Positions 1-5,467 of a DNA stretch of 5,467 nucleotides are shown here, in pieces. Both the position numbers and the translations under genes were made by a program. Under the pieces are notes generated by a model that had not been told where the DNA came from, did no database searches, and saw only the letters and a program-made list of their open reading frames with translations. The DNA is taken from positions 1-5,467 of the forward strand of contig DJEG01000090.1 in assembly GCA_002431305.1 (NCBI GenBank), given 5' to 3'. The number at the start of each line of letters is the position of its first letter. The stretch's first letter is position 1. Source of the stretch: Ruminococcaceae bacterium UBA5904. Its GTDB lineage: Bacteria > Bacillota > Clostridia > Oscillospirales > Acutalibacteraceae.

Positions 1-2389
1 CTCCGACTGCCGCCGTTGTCTCAGGCGTTGTTTCGGCAGAACCGTGACTTCCGCTGCATGTTGCCGGAATGTTGCTCGTCTTATACCAGCCCCTCGATGT
101 GCTCGAACAGTTGGAACCTGCTATAAGCCCCGTTCTGGTGCAGAATGTCTTCTGTACAACGTCGTCGGGAACTTCAAACGACTTATCATCAAGCCCCGCA
201 TGAATAGCATTCATAACTCGCTGGAACACTCTTCCGGCGGGTTTTCCCGTTACCTTGCCTGTCATATCCTCTGCAAACTGCGAGTAACCGAACCATATTG
301 CCGATACATAGTACGGAGTACCGCCGACAAACCAGTAGTCCTTATTGTCTGACGTAGTACCGGTCTTCGCAAAAGTCTCATAACCGCTTACGGGATAATT
401 TCTCGCCGTACCGTTATATGAAGTTACAACCGTCTGCAAAAGCTGATTCATAACATAAGCCGTACCGGTGCTCATTACCTGTTCGCCCTCGTCATTATGG
501 GACAGGAGAACCTTTGAACCCGTAGAATTCGTAACTCTGTAATAGCAGTAAGGTTTATAATATTTTCCGCCGTTGCCGAACGCAGCGTATGCGGCAGTCA
601 TTTCCAATGACGTAAGACCGTAACTCATTCCGCCTACCGCCATGGACGAATATGTGTTATCCGAATCCTTAGCCGTGGTAATATGGAACGTGTCTCTGAG
701 CCATGTAAGACATTTCTCCGGCGTGAAATGATTGACTATCTGCGCGGGAATCGTGTTATCCGAAGGCGCGAGAGCCTGCTGAATATTTTTATAGCTTCCG
801 GGCGAACCGGGGTCACCGCCGTAGTTTACAGGCCAGCGTTTGCCGTTAACCATGATACCGTAATTCTGAACAAGCGGGTATGACCACGAGTATTCGTCCG
901 AATCAATCGCAAGCGAGTAAACACTCAGCGGTTTTATCGAAGAACCGGGCTGTCTCGGACTGTCAGTCGCAATGTTAAGACAGCGATTTGCGGTTTTCGG
1001 TCCGGCCTGACCGACAATACCGACAACTCTGCCCTCGTAATCCATTACGGTCATACACGACTGAATATCCTCGCCCTTCGAGCTTTTCGCCTGCGGAAAG
1101 TCGCTTCTGTTATAGTAGATATCCTCTATCGTCTTCTGAACCTCGGTATCAACAGCGGAATAAATTTTAAGTCCGCCGGAATATACCTTTCTCCAAGCCT
1201 CACTCGGAGTCCAGCCGTAAGCTGTCTGAAGGTCGGATATAACCGAGTTTATAACGAAATCGACGTAGTAACTCTGAATCTCGACCTGTTCGCCGAGTAT
1301 GGAGGACGCGAGAGTCTCACCGTCGCCGTTTTCATCTTTTTTCGGCTTGTATTCGTCGCTGTCTGTAAAAATCAGCTTATAATTGAGCGCGTCGTCATGC
1401 TCCTTCTGCGTAATCATGCCGTATTCCAGCATATTGTCAAGACAAACCTTCTGTCTCTCCCTGTTTTTATCGGGATTGATCATGGGGTTGTACTGTCTGG
1501 GAGCCTGGGTAATCGCAGCAATACATGCGCTCTCGGCAAGATTAAGTTCGCTTACCTCCTTGCCGAAATAATACTCGGAAGCTGATTCAACACCGTAGCA
1601 TCCGGCATCAAGATAAATAGTGTTGAGATAAGCCTCAAGTATGGTGTCTTTTGAATAATGTTTTTCAAGGTTAAGAGCGTACTGTATTTCCCTGAACTTA
1701 CGAACAAAGGTACGTCCGTTCTCACCGGTAATATTCTTAATAAGCTGTTGGGTAATGGTCGAACCGCCCTGTGAGAAATGGTGAACGATAACGACCGACG
1801 CGGTTCTTATCCAGTCAACGCCCGAATGGGATTTAAATCTCTTATCCTCAAGCGCGATGTATGCGTTCTGAAGGCTTTCGGGAATTTTATCGAGCGAAAC
1901 CCAAATTCTGTTCTCAACGCCGTGAAGTCTCGCCATTTCCACGGGATTATTATTAGAATCCATCGAATAAATAATCGTGGTCTGACTCTGCTCCGCCTTT
2001 TCCTGGTTCAAATCTATTATGATATCGCCGTTTACGGTCTTAATCATATTGACAAGAACGTAACCGCAAACGCTCGTAAATGTCAGGGCAAAAACAAGAA
2101 TTATCGAAACTACAACCGTAAGAACACGCTTCGCCTTGGGCGAAAGAGGTTTGCGTTTCCTTTTCTTCTTTTTATTCCTTTTCTTTTTTTCGCCGGGTTC
2201 GGACTTGCCGTCTGTTCTGCCCGCCGGAATTTTCGGCTTTTGAGAGGAATCGTTCAAAATGCCTCTGTCGGCTTTTTCAAAACCGTCGACAAGCTCGTCT
2301 ACGTCCGGCTCATCGGAAGAATCGGGCAAATCCACCGCATGATAATCGTTGATATCCTCGCCGTTATCGTCAAACGGAAAATTATCCAT
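1..2389 (-). CDS. Class A penicillin-binding protein (PBP1A type), 3' end outside window
   Basis: Bifunctional peptidoglycan synthase that polymerises glycan strands from lipid II and cross-links stem peptides outside the membrane. The window holds 796 codons with no stop, so the C-terminus is missing at the left edge. Residues 1-45 are acidic, about 68-88 are strongly basic, and about 89-114 form one membrane segment, giving a short cytoplasmic N-terminus. The glycosyltransferase domain (about 140-320) has EDKRFKSHSG with Glu181, QGGSTITQQLIKN (208-219), RKFRE with Glu234, and ILEAYLN with Glu253. The transpeptidase domain (about 445-735) has SSIK with nucleophile Ser483, SDN (543-545) and KTGTT (675-679), so both activities look intact. 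After about 745 there is a Cys-containing segment (Cys750, 761, 778) leading into a Thr/Glu/Pro-rich tail. The ATG at 2389 follows GAAAGGA with an 8-base gap. It is probably co-transcribed with the SH3b gene 50 bp upstream. Names such as ponA, pbpA or mrcA are used for this family; I could not choose one. Confidence 0.96.
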   Translation of the reverse strand, partial: MDNFPFDDNGEDINDYHAVDLPDSSDEPDVDELVDGFEKADRGILNDSSQKPKIPAGRTDGKSEPGEKKKRNKKKKRKRKPLSPKAKRVLTVVVSIILVFALTFTSVCGYVLVNMIKTVNGDIIIDLNQEKAEQSQTTIIYSMDSNNNPVEMARLHGVENRIWVSLDKIPESLQNAYIALEDKRFKSHSGVDWIRTASVVIVHHFSQGGSTITQQLIKNITGENGRTFVRKFREIQYALNLEKHYSKDTILEAYLNTIYLDAGCYGVESASEYYFGKEVSELNLAESACIAAITQAPRQYNPMINPDKNRERQKVCLDNMLEYGMITQKEHDDALNYKLIFTDSDEYKPKKDENGDGETLASSILGEQVEIQSYYVDFVINSVISDLQTAYGWTPSEAWRKVYSGGLKIYSAVDTEVQKTIEDIYYNRSDFPQAKSSKGEDIQSCMTVMDYEGRVVGIVGQAGPKTANRCLNIATDSPRQPGSSIKPLSVYSLAIDSDEYSWSYPLVQNYGIMVNGKRWPVNYGGDPGSPGSYKNIQQALAPSDNTIPAQIVNHFTPEKCLTWLRDTFHITTAKDSDNTYSSMAVGGMSYGLTSLEMTAAYAAFGNGGKYYKPYCYYRVTNSTGSKVLLSHNDEGEQVMSTGTAYVMNQLLQTVVTSYNGTARNYPVSGYETFAKTGTTSDNKDYWFVGGTPYYVSAIWFGYSQFAEDMTGKVTGKPAGRVFQRVMNAIHAGLDDKSFEVPDDVVQKTFCTRTGLIAGSNCSSTSRGWYKTSNIPATCSGSHGSAETTPETTAAVG

Positions 2390-2397
2390 TAACTCAG

Positions 2398-2410
2398 TCC
2401 TTTCAAAGGA
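2398..2410 (-). promoter_or_regulatory. Ribosome binding site of the PBP gene inside a short palindrome
   Basis: On the minus strand this reads TCCTTTGAAAGGA. GAAAGGA (2404-2398) is the Shine-Dalgarno sequence, 8 bases before the ATG at 2389, and the TCCTT just 5' of it is its complement. A 5-bp stem with a 3-base loop could partly mask the ribosome binding site. Such a stem is weak on its own, so any effect on translation is inference. Confidence 0.6.
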
Positions 2411-2439
2411 TGTGTGTCTTAATACAAAAAGACCGACCG

Positions 2440-2913
2440 TTACTTTATCGGAGTAAGAAATTCCATCGAAACCCAGCCCGAATAATCGCCGTACTCGACA
2501 AATCCCCAGCCGTTATACACAAACTGAACGTTGAGTTCGGTGCTGTTGGGAATGGTCGCTATTATTTTGGTATCGGATGAAGTGGATGACGGAATAAGTC
2601 TTAAATTAAGCGTATCTGTGTTTTCAAGCGTGACCTTATACTTACCCTGCCCGGGAACCGCAGATGTCTGAGGCTCGCTCGTAACGGGTTCGGCAACAGC
2701 CGAAGACTTGGGTTCAGCCGTGGTGTCCTCGGCTTTTTTATTTTTCCTTGCAGCAGAGCAGGACGAACATGCAATCGCAAATACGACAACAACGATAAGC
2801 ACCGCGGCACCGATTGTACAAGCGGCTTTTTTATTGGTCTTAATAAGCTCGATAAAGCCCGCAAGCCGAGCTCTTATAACACGCAAGCTTCTGTTTAATG
2901 CCTTTTTGTCCAT
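2440..2913 (-). CDS. Membrane-anchored SH3b-domain protein
   Basis: A 157-residue protein, probably attached to the membrane with its C-terminal domain outside the cell. Residues 1-30 are basic (many Lys/Arg). Residues 31-49 are one hydrophobic segment, followed by Cys49 and Cys52 and then a Lys/Arg-rich stop at 56-60. Residues 61-90 are a Glu/Thr/Ser/Pro/Ala-rich linker. Residues 91-155 match a bacterial SH3 (SH3b) domain: LNLRLIPS stands for the usual LNVRSGPS, and the NGWGFVEYGDYSGWVSMEFL stretch is the typical end of the fold. SH3b domains often bind peptidoglycan or its peptides, so a cell-wall role beside the PBP gene is reasonable but inferred. The start was set at ATG 2913 because AGGAGGA lies 7 bases upstream. 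The in-frame GTG at 2931 lies upstream of and would swallow this ribosome binding site. Cys49 (context AIAC) is a poor lipobox, so a lipoprotein is possible but less likely than a plain membrane anchor. Confidence 0.9.
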   Translation of the reverse strand: MDKKALNRSLRVIRARLAGFIELIKTNKKAACTIGAAVLIVVVVFAIACSSCSAARKNKKAEDTTAEPKSSAVAEPVTSEPQTSAVPGQGKYKVTLENTDTLNLRLIPSSTSSDTKIIATIPNSTELNVQFVYNGWGFVEYGDYSGWVSMEFLTPIK

Positions 2914-2920
2914 AAATACA

Positions 2921-2927
2921 TCCTCCT
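2921..2927 (-). promoter_or_regulatory. Strong ribosome binding site that sets the SH3b start
   Basis: AGGAGGA on the minus strand is a near-perfect Shine-Dalgarno sequence, 7 bases before ATG 2913. It lies within the extended frame that begins at GTG 2931, so that longer start is very unlikely. No comparable site precedes the GTG. Confidence 0.88.
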
Positions 2928-2980
2928 GCACACCGAATCATCACATCAATTTAAATATAATAGATACTATATTTTAAAAG

Positions 2981-3009
2981 ATTATATCAAATTCAAACGC
3001 GCAATTCAA
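2981..3009 (-). promoter_or_regulatory. Sigma-A-like extended -10 promoter for the SH3b-PBP operon
   Basis: On the minus strand the -35 box is TTGAAT (3009-3004), followed by a 17-bp spacer and a perfect TATAAT -10 box (2986-2981). The spacer ends in TGA (2989-2987), giving the extended -10 form TGnTATAAT. Transcription should begin near 2974 and leave a leader of about 60 bases. TTGAATT occurs twice in the -35/spacer region, at 3003-3009 and 2990-2996. No second convincing promoter was seen between the SH3b and PBP genes, which supports one transcript. Confidence 0.8.
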
Positions 3010-3053
3010 CCATATTAACAAAATTGTAATCATTATTTTATTAAAAAGTCCAT

Positions 3054-3087
3054 AAAAAAGGTCTGTAAAAACAGGTTTTTACAGACC
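3054..3087 (-). terminator. Rho-independent terminator of the secreted PHP gene
   Basis: Perfect inverted repeat: GGTCTGTAAAAAC and its complement occupy 3087-3075 and 3072-3060. Allowing for a real loop, this gives a 12-bp stem with a 4-base loop. Read on the minus strand it is followed at once by six T (3059-3054). It begins 14 bases after the stop codon at 3102. The U-tract lies only on this side, so it acts on minus-strand transcripts and separates this gene from the SH3b-PBP operon. Confidence 0.93.
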
Positions 3088-3101
3088 ACATTGTTTAAGA
3101 A

Positions 3102-4637
3102 TTACGCTTTAGCGCCGAATATCTTGTAAATCATATCGAAAACATTTCTGAATGTCGACATAAGTCTTACAACGGTGTCGCAGAATACGGAAGCGATACT
3201 TCCGAGATCCGCAGAGTTAATTTCCTTTGCCTCGGGTGCGCCTTTATACTCGAGAGTAAACGCCTGAGTATAAACAATTCCGCCCTTGCCGATAATCTCT
3301 GCTCTGACGTAGGAACCGATGTTATCGCAGTCGTCAAGATCGATGGTCTTGCCCGTTGCAACGGTCTTTCCGTCGGAAACCCAGCGTACATAGAATCCGT
3401 CCGTGTTAATCGTTATACGGTCTTCCTTATCGTCAACCGTAATGCCTCTGATTACTGCGTTGGACTGAGTCTCGTCGAACTGGAATATGGTGCTCTGCTT
3501 TCCTTTTTCGGAAATTTCGCTTGAAATCGCTTCATAAGCCTTTTTCATCTCAGCGCCGACTGCCGCCGCATTTTTATTATTAGACGCGCAGAGAGTCTTT
3601 GCATAAGTTACAAGCTCGTCGTAATTGCCTATATATCTGCTCGCGGCAAAAAACTCGCCTTTTGAAAGAGCGGATTTAAGAGACTCATTAGAGAGTTCAG
3701 GCATAAGGGCTATCGTGTATCCGGAATTAACAATACCGAGATTGTGAGCGTCGGACGAACCTATCGCATACACGTTTCTGCCGTGAGGAACGAGATCGGT
3801 AAGAAGAGTGTCCCAAAGTTTGCGGTCAAATCTCGTTCTGTAGTCGCCCTTTGAATTAATGTCGATTCCGAGACAGGTGCTGTTATTAAAGAGCAGAGTC
3901 TCGTATTTATTAATAACGTAATTGTAATGAACGTCGTTTTTGTTATAAGCCTCGGACGAGGTTACCGCGTTTCTTGCCGACGTGTATTCTCCGGGATGAT
4001 TTATAACGCTTAATCCGCCGAGCCGCTGAACGTTCGTTATCGGGGTGTAATAATCGCTCGTACCGCCGAGATAGCCGTTGCCGTAGTCAACAAACCAGCT
4101 GTTTACGTGAGCGTTATTAAACGACGTGGGGTTGTTCTCAATGCCGAACGGAACGCGCATCATCTTTTTGCCGTCTTTTCCGTTTGAATCGGTCTGATAA
4201 TAAAACTGATCGCCGTTTTTGTCCTCTGTAAGAGTATAAGTATTGCCGTTCTCGGCGTCTCCGCCGTCCTTATTAAGTCCGACAATGGGGAGATTGCCTT
4301 TTCTTAAAGTAAGAGCAACCTTAAGTTCGGGAATGTAATTGGGATTCGTCCAGTCATAATCGGTCGTGCCGTGGTCGGTGACCGCCATTATGTCATAACC
4401 GAGCTCGTAATGTTTCTCAATCATTTCCTTAAGCGTGTTGCCTCCGTCCGTTGCGGTCGTATGGCAGTGAAGCTCCGCCTTATAGCGGTTAATCGTTTTC
4501 CAGTCAATGCCGACATAGGGATTGTTAATCTTATAATCGATATCAACCCTGAACGCAGACGCCGAACCGGCAAAAGGAACGGTGAGAATTACTGCGGCAA
4601 GAACGAAGCACAGAATCTTTTTAAAACTCTTTTTCAT
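3102..4637 (-). CDS. Secreted PHP-domain metallohydrolase, CehA/McbA-like
   Basis: A 511-residue exported protein with a PHP (polymerase and histidinol phosphatase) fold, predicted to be a metal-dependent phosphoesterase or related hydrolase; the substrate is unknown. Residues 1-28 are a signal peptide (Lys-rich start, hydrophobic core, Ala-Ser-Ala before Phe29). Likely metal ligands or motif residues are ELHCHT (His57, His59), Asp64, VTDHG (Asp88, His89), FGIEN (Glu167) with AHVNSWF (His177), INHPGE (His214) and GSSDAH (Asp296, His298). The Glu-then-His-x-Asn pattern recalls CehA/McbA-type members. A polar stretch of about 75 residues (90-165) lies between the second and third motifs. After the catalytic domain come a helical region (about 313-380), a probable beta-rich domain (about 383-465) and an amphipathic C-terminal helix (about 480-511). 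ATG 4637 follows GGAGGT with a 9-base gap. The gene has its own promoter and terminator. A second PHP gene lies upstream on the same strand. Confidence 0.92.
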   Translation of the reverse strand: MKKSFKKILCFVLAAVILTVPFAGSASAFRVDIDYKINNPYVGIDWKTINRYKAELHCHTTATDGGNTLKEMIEKHYELGYDIMAVTDHGTTDYDWTNPNYIPELKVALTLRKGNLPIVGLNKDGGDAENGNTYTLTEDKNGDQFYYQTDSNGKDGKKMMRVPFGIENNPTSFNNAHVNSWFVDYGNGYLGGTSDYYTPITNVQRLGGLSVINHPGEYTSARNAVTSSEAYNKNDVHYNYVINKYETLLFNNSTCLGIDINSKGDYRTRFDRKLWDTLLTDLVPHGRNVYAIGSSDAHNLGIVNSGYTIALMPELSNESLKSALSKGEFFAASRYIGNYDELVTYAKTLCASNNKNAAAVGAEMKKAYEAISSEISEKGKQSTIFQFDETQSNAVIRGITVDDKEDRITINTDGFYVRWVSDGKTVATGKTIDLDDCDNIGSYVRAEIIGKGGIVYTQAFTLEYKGAPEAKEINSADLGSIASVFCDTVVRLMSTFRNVFDMIYKIFGAKA

Positions 4638-4646
4638 CCTTATTAA

Positions 4647-4652
4647 ACCTCC
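4647..4652 (-). promoter_or_regulatory. Ribosome binding site of the secreted PHP gene
   Basis: GGAGGT on the minus strand, 9 bases before ATG 4637. It supports this start, which also gives a textbook signal peptide. Confidence 0.85.
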
Positions 4653-4663
4653 GTGTATATAGT

Positions 4664-4710
4664 CCGATTAATATTATACATAAATATAATTAAAAAGTAA
4701 ACCGATTAAT
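4664..4710 (-). repeat. 9-bp direct repeat bracketing the promoter (possible operators)
   Basis: ATTAATCGG (minus strand) occurs at 4710-4702 and again at 4672-4664, 38 bp apart start to start. The first copy directly abuts the -35 box and the second directly abuts the -10 box and covers the expected transcription start. The identity and placement are seen directly; a role as binding sites for a regulator is inference. Confidence 0.6.
4673..4701 (-). promoter_or_regulatory. Sigma-A-like promoter of the secreted PHP gene
   Basis: On the minus strand TTTACT (4701-4696) serves as the -35 box, with an exact 17-bp spacer and a perfect TATAAT -10 box (4678-4673). The expected start point is near 4666, leaving a leader of about 28 bases with the ribosome binding site. 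The -35 matches the consensus at 4 of 6 positions. Copies of a 9-bp repeat abut both ends of this promoter. Confidence 0.82.
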
Positions 4711-4717
4711 CCCATTT

Positions 4718-4736
4718 CGGCATTTTGCCGTTTTTT
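4718..4736 (+). terminator. Terminator-like hairpin, plus-strand orientation (weak)
   Basis: CGGCA, a TTT loop and TGCCG (4718-4730) are followed by six T (4731-4736) on the plus strand. On the minus strand no T-run follows. The stem is only 5 bp and no plus-strand gene precedes it. It could end an antisense transcript, be a protein-binding palindrome 17 bp upstream of the -35 box, or be fortuitous. Confidence 0.3.
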
Positions 4737-4808
4737 AATTATTAATTTCGTTCAAATTGCCCATATAAATTTTTATTTCGCTTTAATCCAGACGCTTAAA
4801 TTCGCCCG

Positions 4809-4840
4809 TCAAACGCAGTCGGACTGCGCAGTTTCAAACG
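4809..4840. repeat. Palindromic element flanked by short direct repeats
   Basis: Inside the spacer between the two PHP genes, CGCAGT (4814-4819) and ACTGCG (4823-4828) form a 6-bp stem with a 3-base loop. An overlapping 10-bp perfect palindrome, ACTGCGCAGT, lies at 4823-4832. TCAAACG is repeated directly at 4809-4815 and 4834-4840, enclosing the structure. The element starts 26 bases beyond the stop of the right-hand PHP gene, but no T-run follows on either strand, so it is not a standard intrinsic terminator. It may be one copy of a dispersed extragenic repeat, which cannot be tested from one window. Confidence 0.5.
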
Positions 4841-4865
4841 AATCACAGGGATGTCATAAAAATAA

Positions 4866-5467
4866 TTATCCGTTTACGATCTCTGAATTTTCTATAAGAG
4901 AAAAATCACTGCTTACAAGAATTTCAATCAAATCTTCGTTTGTTTTAATTTTCCTTGTCGTTGCGATTCCGCCCTTTGCAAGATTCGACGGACGGTGAAA
5001 ATCACTGCCGGAAGTTCTAATCTTCATATTGTTTTCCTGCGCCCATTTCGACGCTTTTTCGCTCTCTGACTCGCTTTTCTGCTTGCCGTTGTATACCTCA
5101 CATCCGTCAAGATATTTTGGATTCGTGCGAATCATCATCTCTCTGAACGGGTGAGCCTGAACGACAATAAGCCCGTTTTTCTTTGCAAGAGAGTAAAAAC
5201 GTCTCGGGTACATAGCCATCAAATTTCCGCTGTTTTTAAGAAAATCCTCCGTAACTCCAAACACGAGATAGTCATTCGCCGTCGCGTAATATCTCAGTTC
5301 CATACCCAGCAGAACCGTAAAATTCTCATCGGCTTCGCTCAGTGCGCTTTTATACCCTCTCATATAAAAATCCGCAGCCCTCTGCGGACGGCCGACTGTA
5401 AGGGGGGAAAAAGTCATGGGGGAATAGTGGTCGGTTATAACAAGTCCGTCATAACCCGCTTCCTTAT
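4866..5467 (-). CDS. PHP-domain metallohydrolase, 5' end outside window
   Basis: The window holds the last 199 codons and the stop. The frame is open to the right edge. Residues 1-16 of the visible part include GLVITDHY, the PHP motif with Asp12 and His13, so the ATG at 5417 (residue 17) is internal; it also lacks a ribosome binding site. The first PHP motif (His-x-His) must lie just beyond the edge. The other expected metal ligands are visible: GMELRY (Glu56), VVQAHPFRE (His105), GCEVYNG (Glu123) and SGSDFHRPS (Asp155, His157). The family contains phosphoesterases acting on nucleotides and sugar phosphates, but no substrate can be inferred here. No long insert or C-terminal extension is present, so this is a compact single-domain PHP protein, probably cytoplasmic; a signal peptide cannot be excluded without the N-terminus. 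It lies 228 bp upstream of a second, secreted PHP gene on the same strand. No clear intrinsic terminator follows its stop. Confidence 0.9.
   Translation of the reverse strand, partial: KEAGYDGLVITDHYSPMTFSPLTVGRPQRAADFYMRGYKSALSEADENFTVLLGMELRYYATANDYLVFGVTEDFLKNSGNLMAMYPRRFYSLAKKNGLIVVQAHPFREMMIRTNPKYLDGCEVYNGKQKSESESEKASKWAQENNMKIRTSGSDFHRPSNLAKGGIATTRKIKTNEDLIEILVSSDFSLIENSEIVNG

Noticed and set aside
1778..2392. Plus-strand open frame of 204 codons
   Set aside because: It lies entirely opposite the N-terminal part of the PBP gene, whose minus-strand product has all expected motifs. The plus-strand product is Arg/Asn/Ile-rich and matches no family I know, so it is an antisense shadow.
2596..2868. 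Lipoprotein signal in the SH3b protein (AIAC at Cys49)
   Set aside because: The -3 residue is Ala rather than Leu or Val and the charged N-terminal region of about 30 residues is long for a signal peptide, so a plain membrane anchor is favoured.
2914..2931. Six-codon N-terminal extension of the SH3b protein from GTG 2931
   Set aside because: The extension encodes the AGGAGGA ribosome binding site itself; ATG 2913 is correctly spaced from it.
2708..2977. Plus-strand open frame of 89 codons with a hydrophobic stretch
   Set aside because: It is antisense to the SH3b gene; the hydrophobic stretch is the reverse reading of that gene's membrane segment and Ala/Glu/Pro linker, and no ribosome binding site precedes it.
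4371..4646. Plus-strand open frame of 91 codons opposite the start of the secreted PHP gene
   Set aside because: It overlaps the signal peptide and His-x-His motif region of a well-supported gene, has no recognisable domain and no promoter.
4814..4828. Stem at the end of the right-hand PHP gene as an intrinsic terminator
   Set aside because: No T-run follows the stem on the minus strand, so it fails the standard pattern.

Overview
The window looks like chromosomal DNA of a Gram-positive anaerobe of the class Clostridia, possibly a Ruminococcus/Oscillospiraceae-type gut bacterium. The evidence is indirect: strong GGAGG-type ribosome binding sites, AT-rich intergenic spacers with sigma-A-like promoters, a class A penicillin-binding protein with the Cys-containing, Thr/Glu/Pro-rich C-terminal tail common in these bacteria, and small membrane-anchored SH3b proteins. 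The genus cannot be fixed from this stretch alone.

All four genes lie on the minus strand, so the window reads right to left. (1) 4866-5467: a PHP-domain metallohydrolase whose 5' end lies beyond the right edge. (2) 4638-4865: a spacer with a structured palindromic element, a terminator-like hairpin and a clear promoter bracketed by a perfect 9-bp direct repeat. (3) 3102-4637: a complete secreted PHP metallohydrolase resembling the CehA/McbA type, ended by a strong intrinsic terminator at 3054-3087. (4) 2914-3053: a spacer with an extended -10 promoter. (5) 2440-2913: a small membrane-anchored SH3b protein. (6) 1-2389: a class A (PBP1A-type) penicillin-binding protein whose 3' end runs off the left edge.

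There are thus at least two transcription units. The SH3b and PBP genes, 50 bp apart behind one recognisable promoter, probably form an operon for cell-wall synthesis at the outer face of the membrane. The secreted PHP gene has its own promoter and terminator. It lies downstream of a second PHP gene whose promoter is outside the window. The substrates of both PHP enzymes are unknown.

Two gene boundaries need care. The SH3b gene should start at ATG 2913, not at the upstream GTG at 2931, which overlaps the ribosome binding site. The right-hand PHP gene is not complete from the ATG at 5417: its frame stays open to the window edge and includes the metal-binding Thr-Asp-His motif. No phage, transposon, CRISPR, tRNA or rRNA feature is visible, and I see no evidence of a novel multi-gene system. 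The most unusual points are the promoter-bracketing repeat, the structured spacer element and the secreted PHP protein with an amphipathic C-terminal tail.
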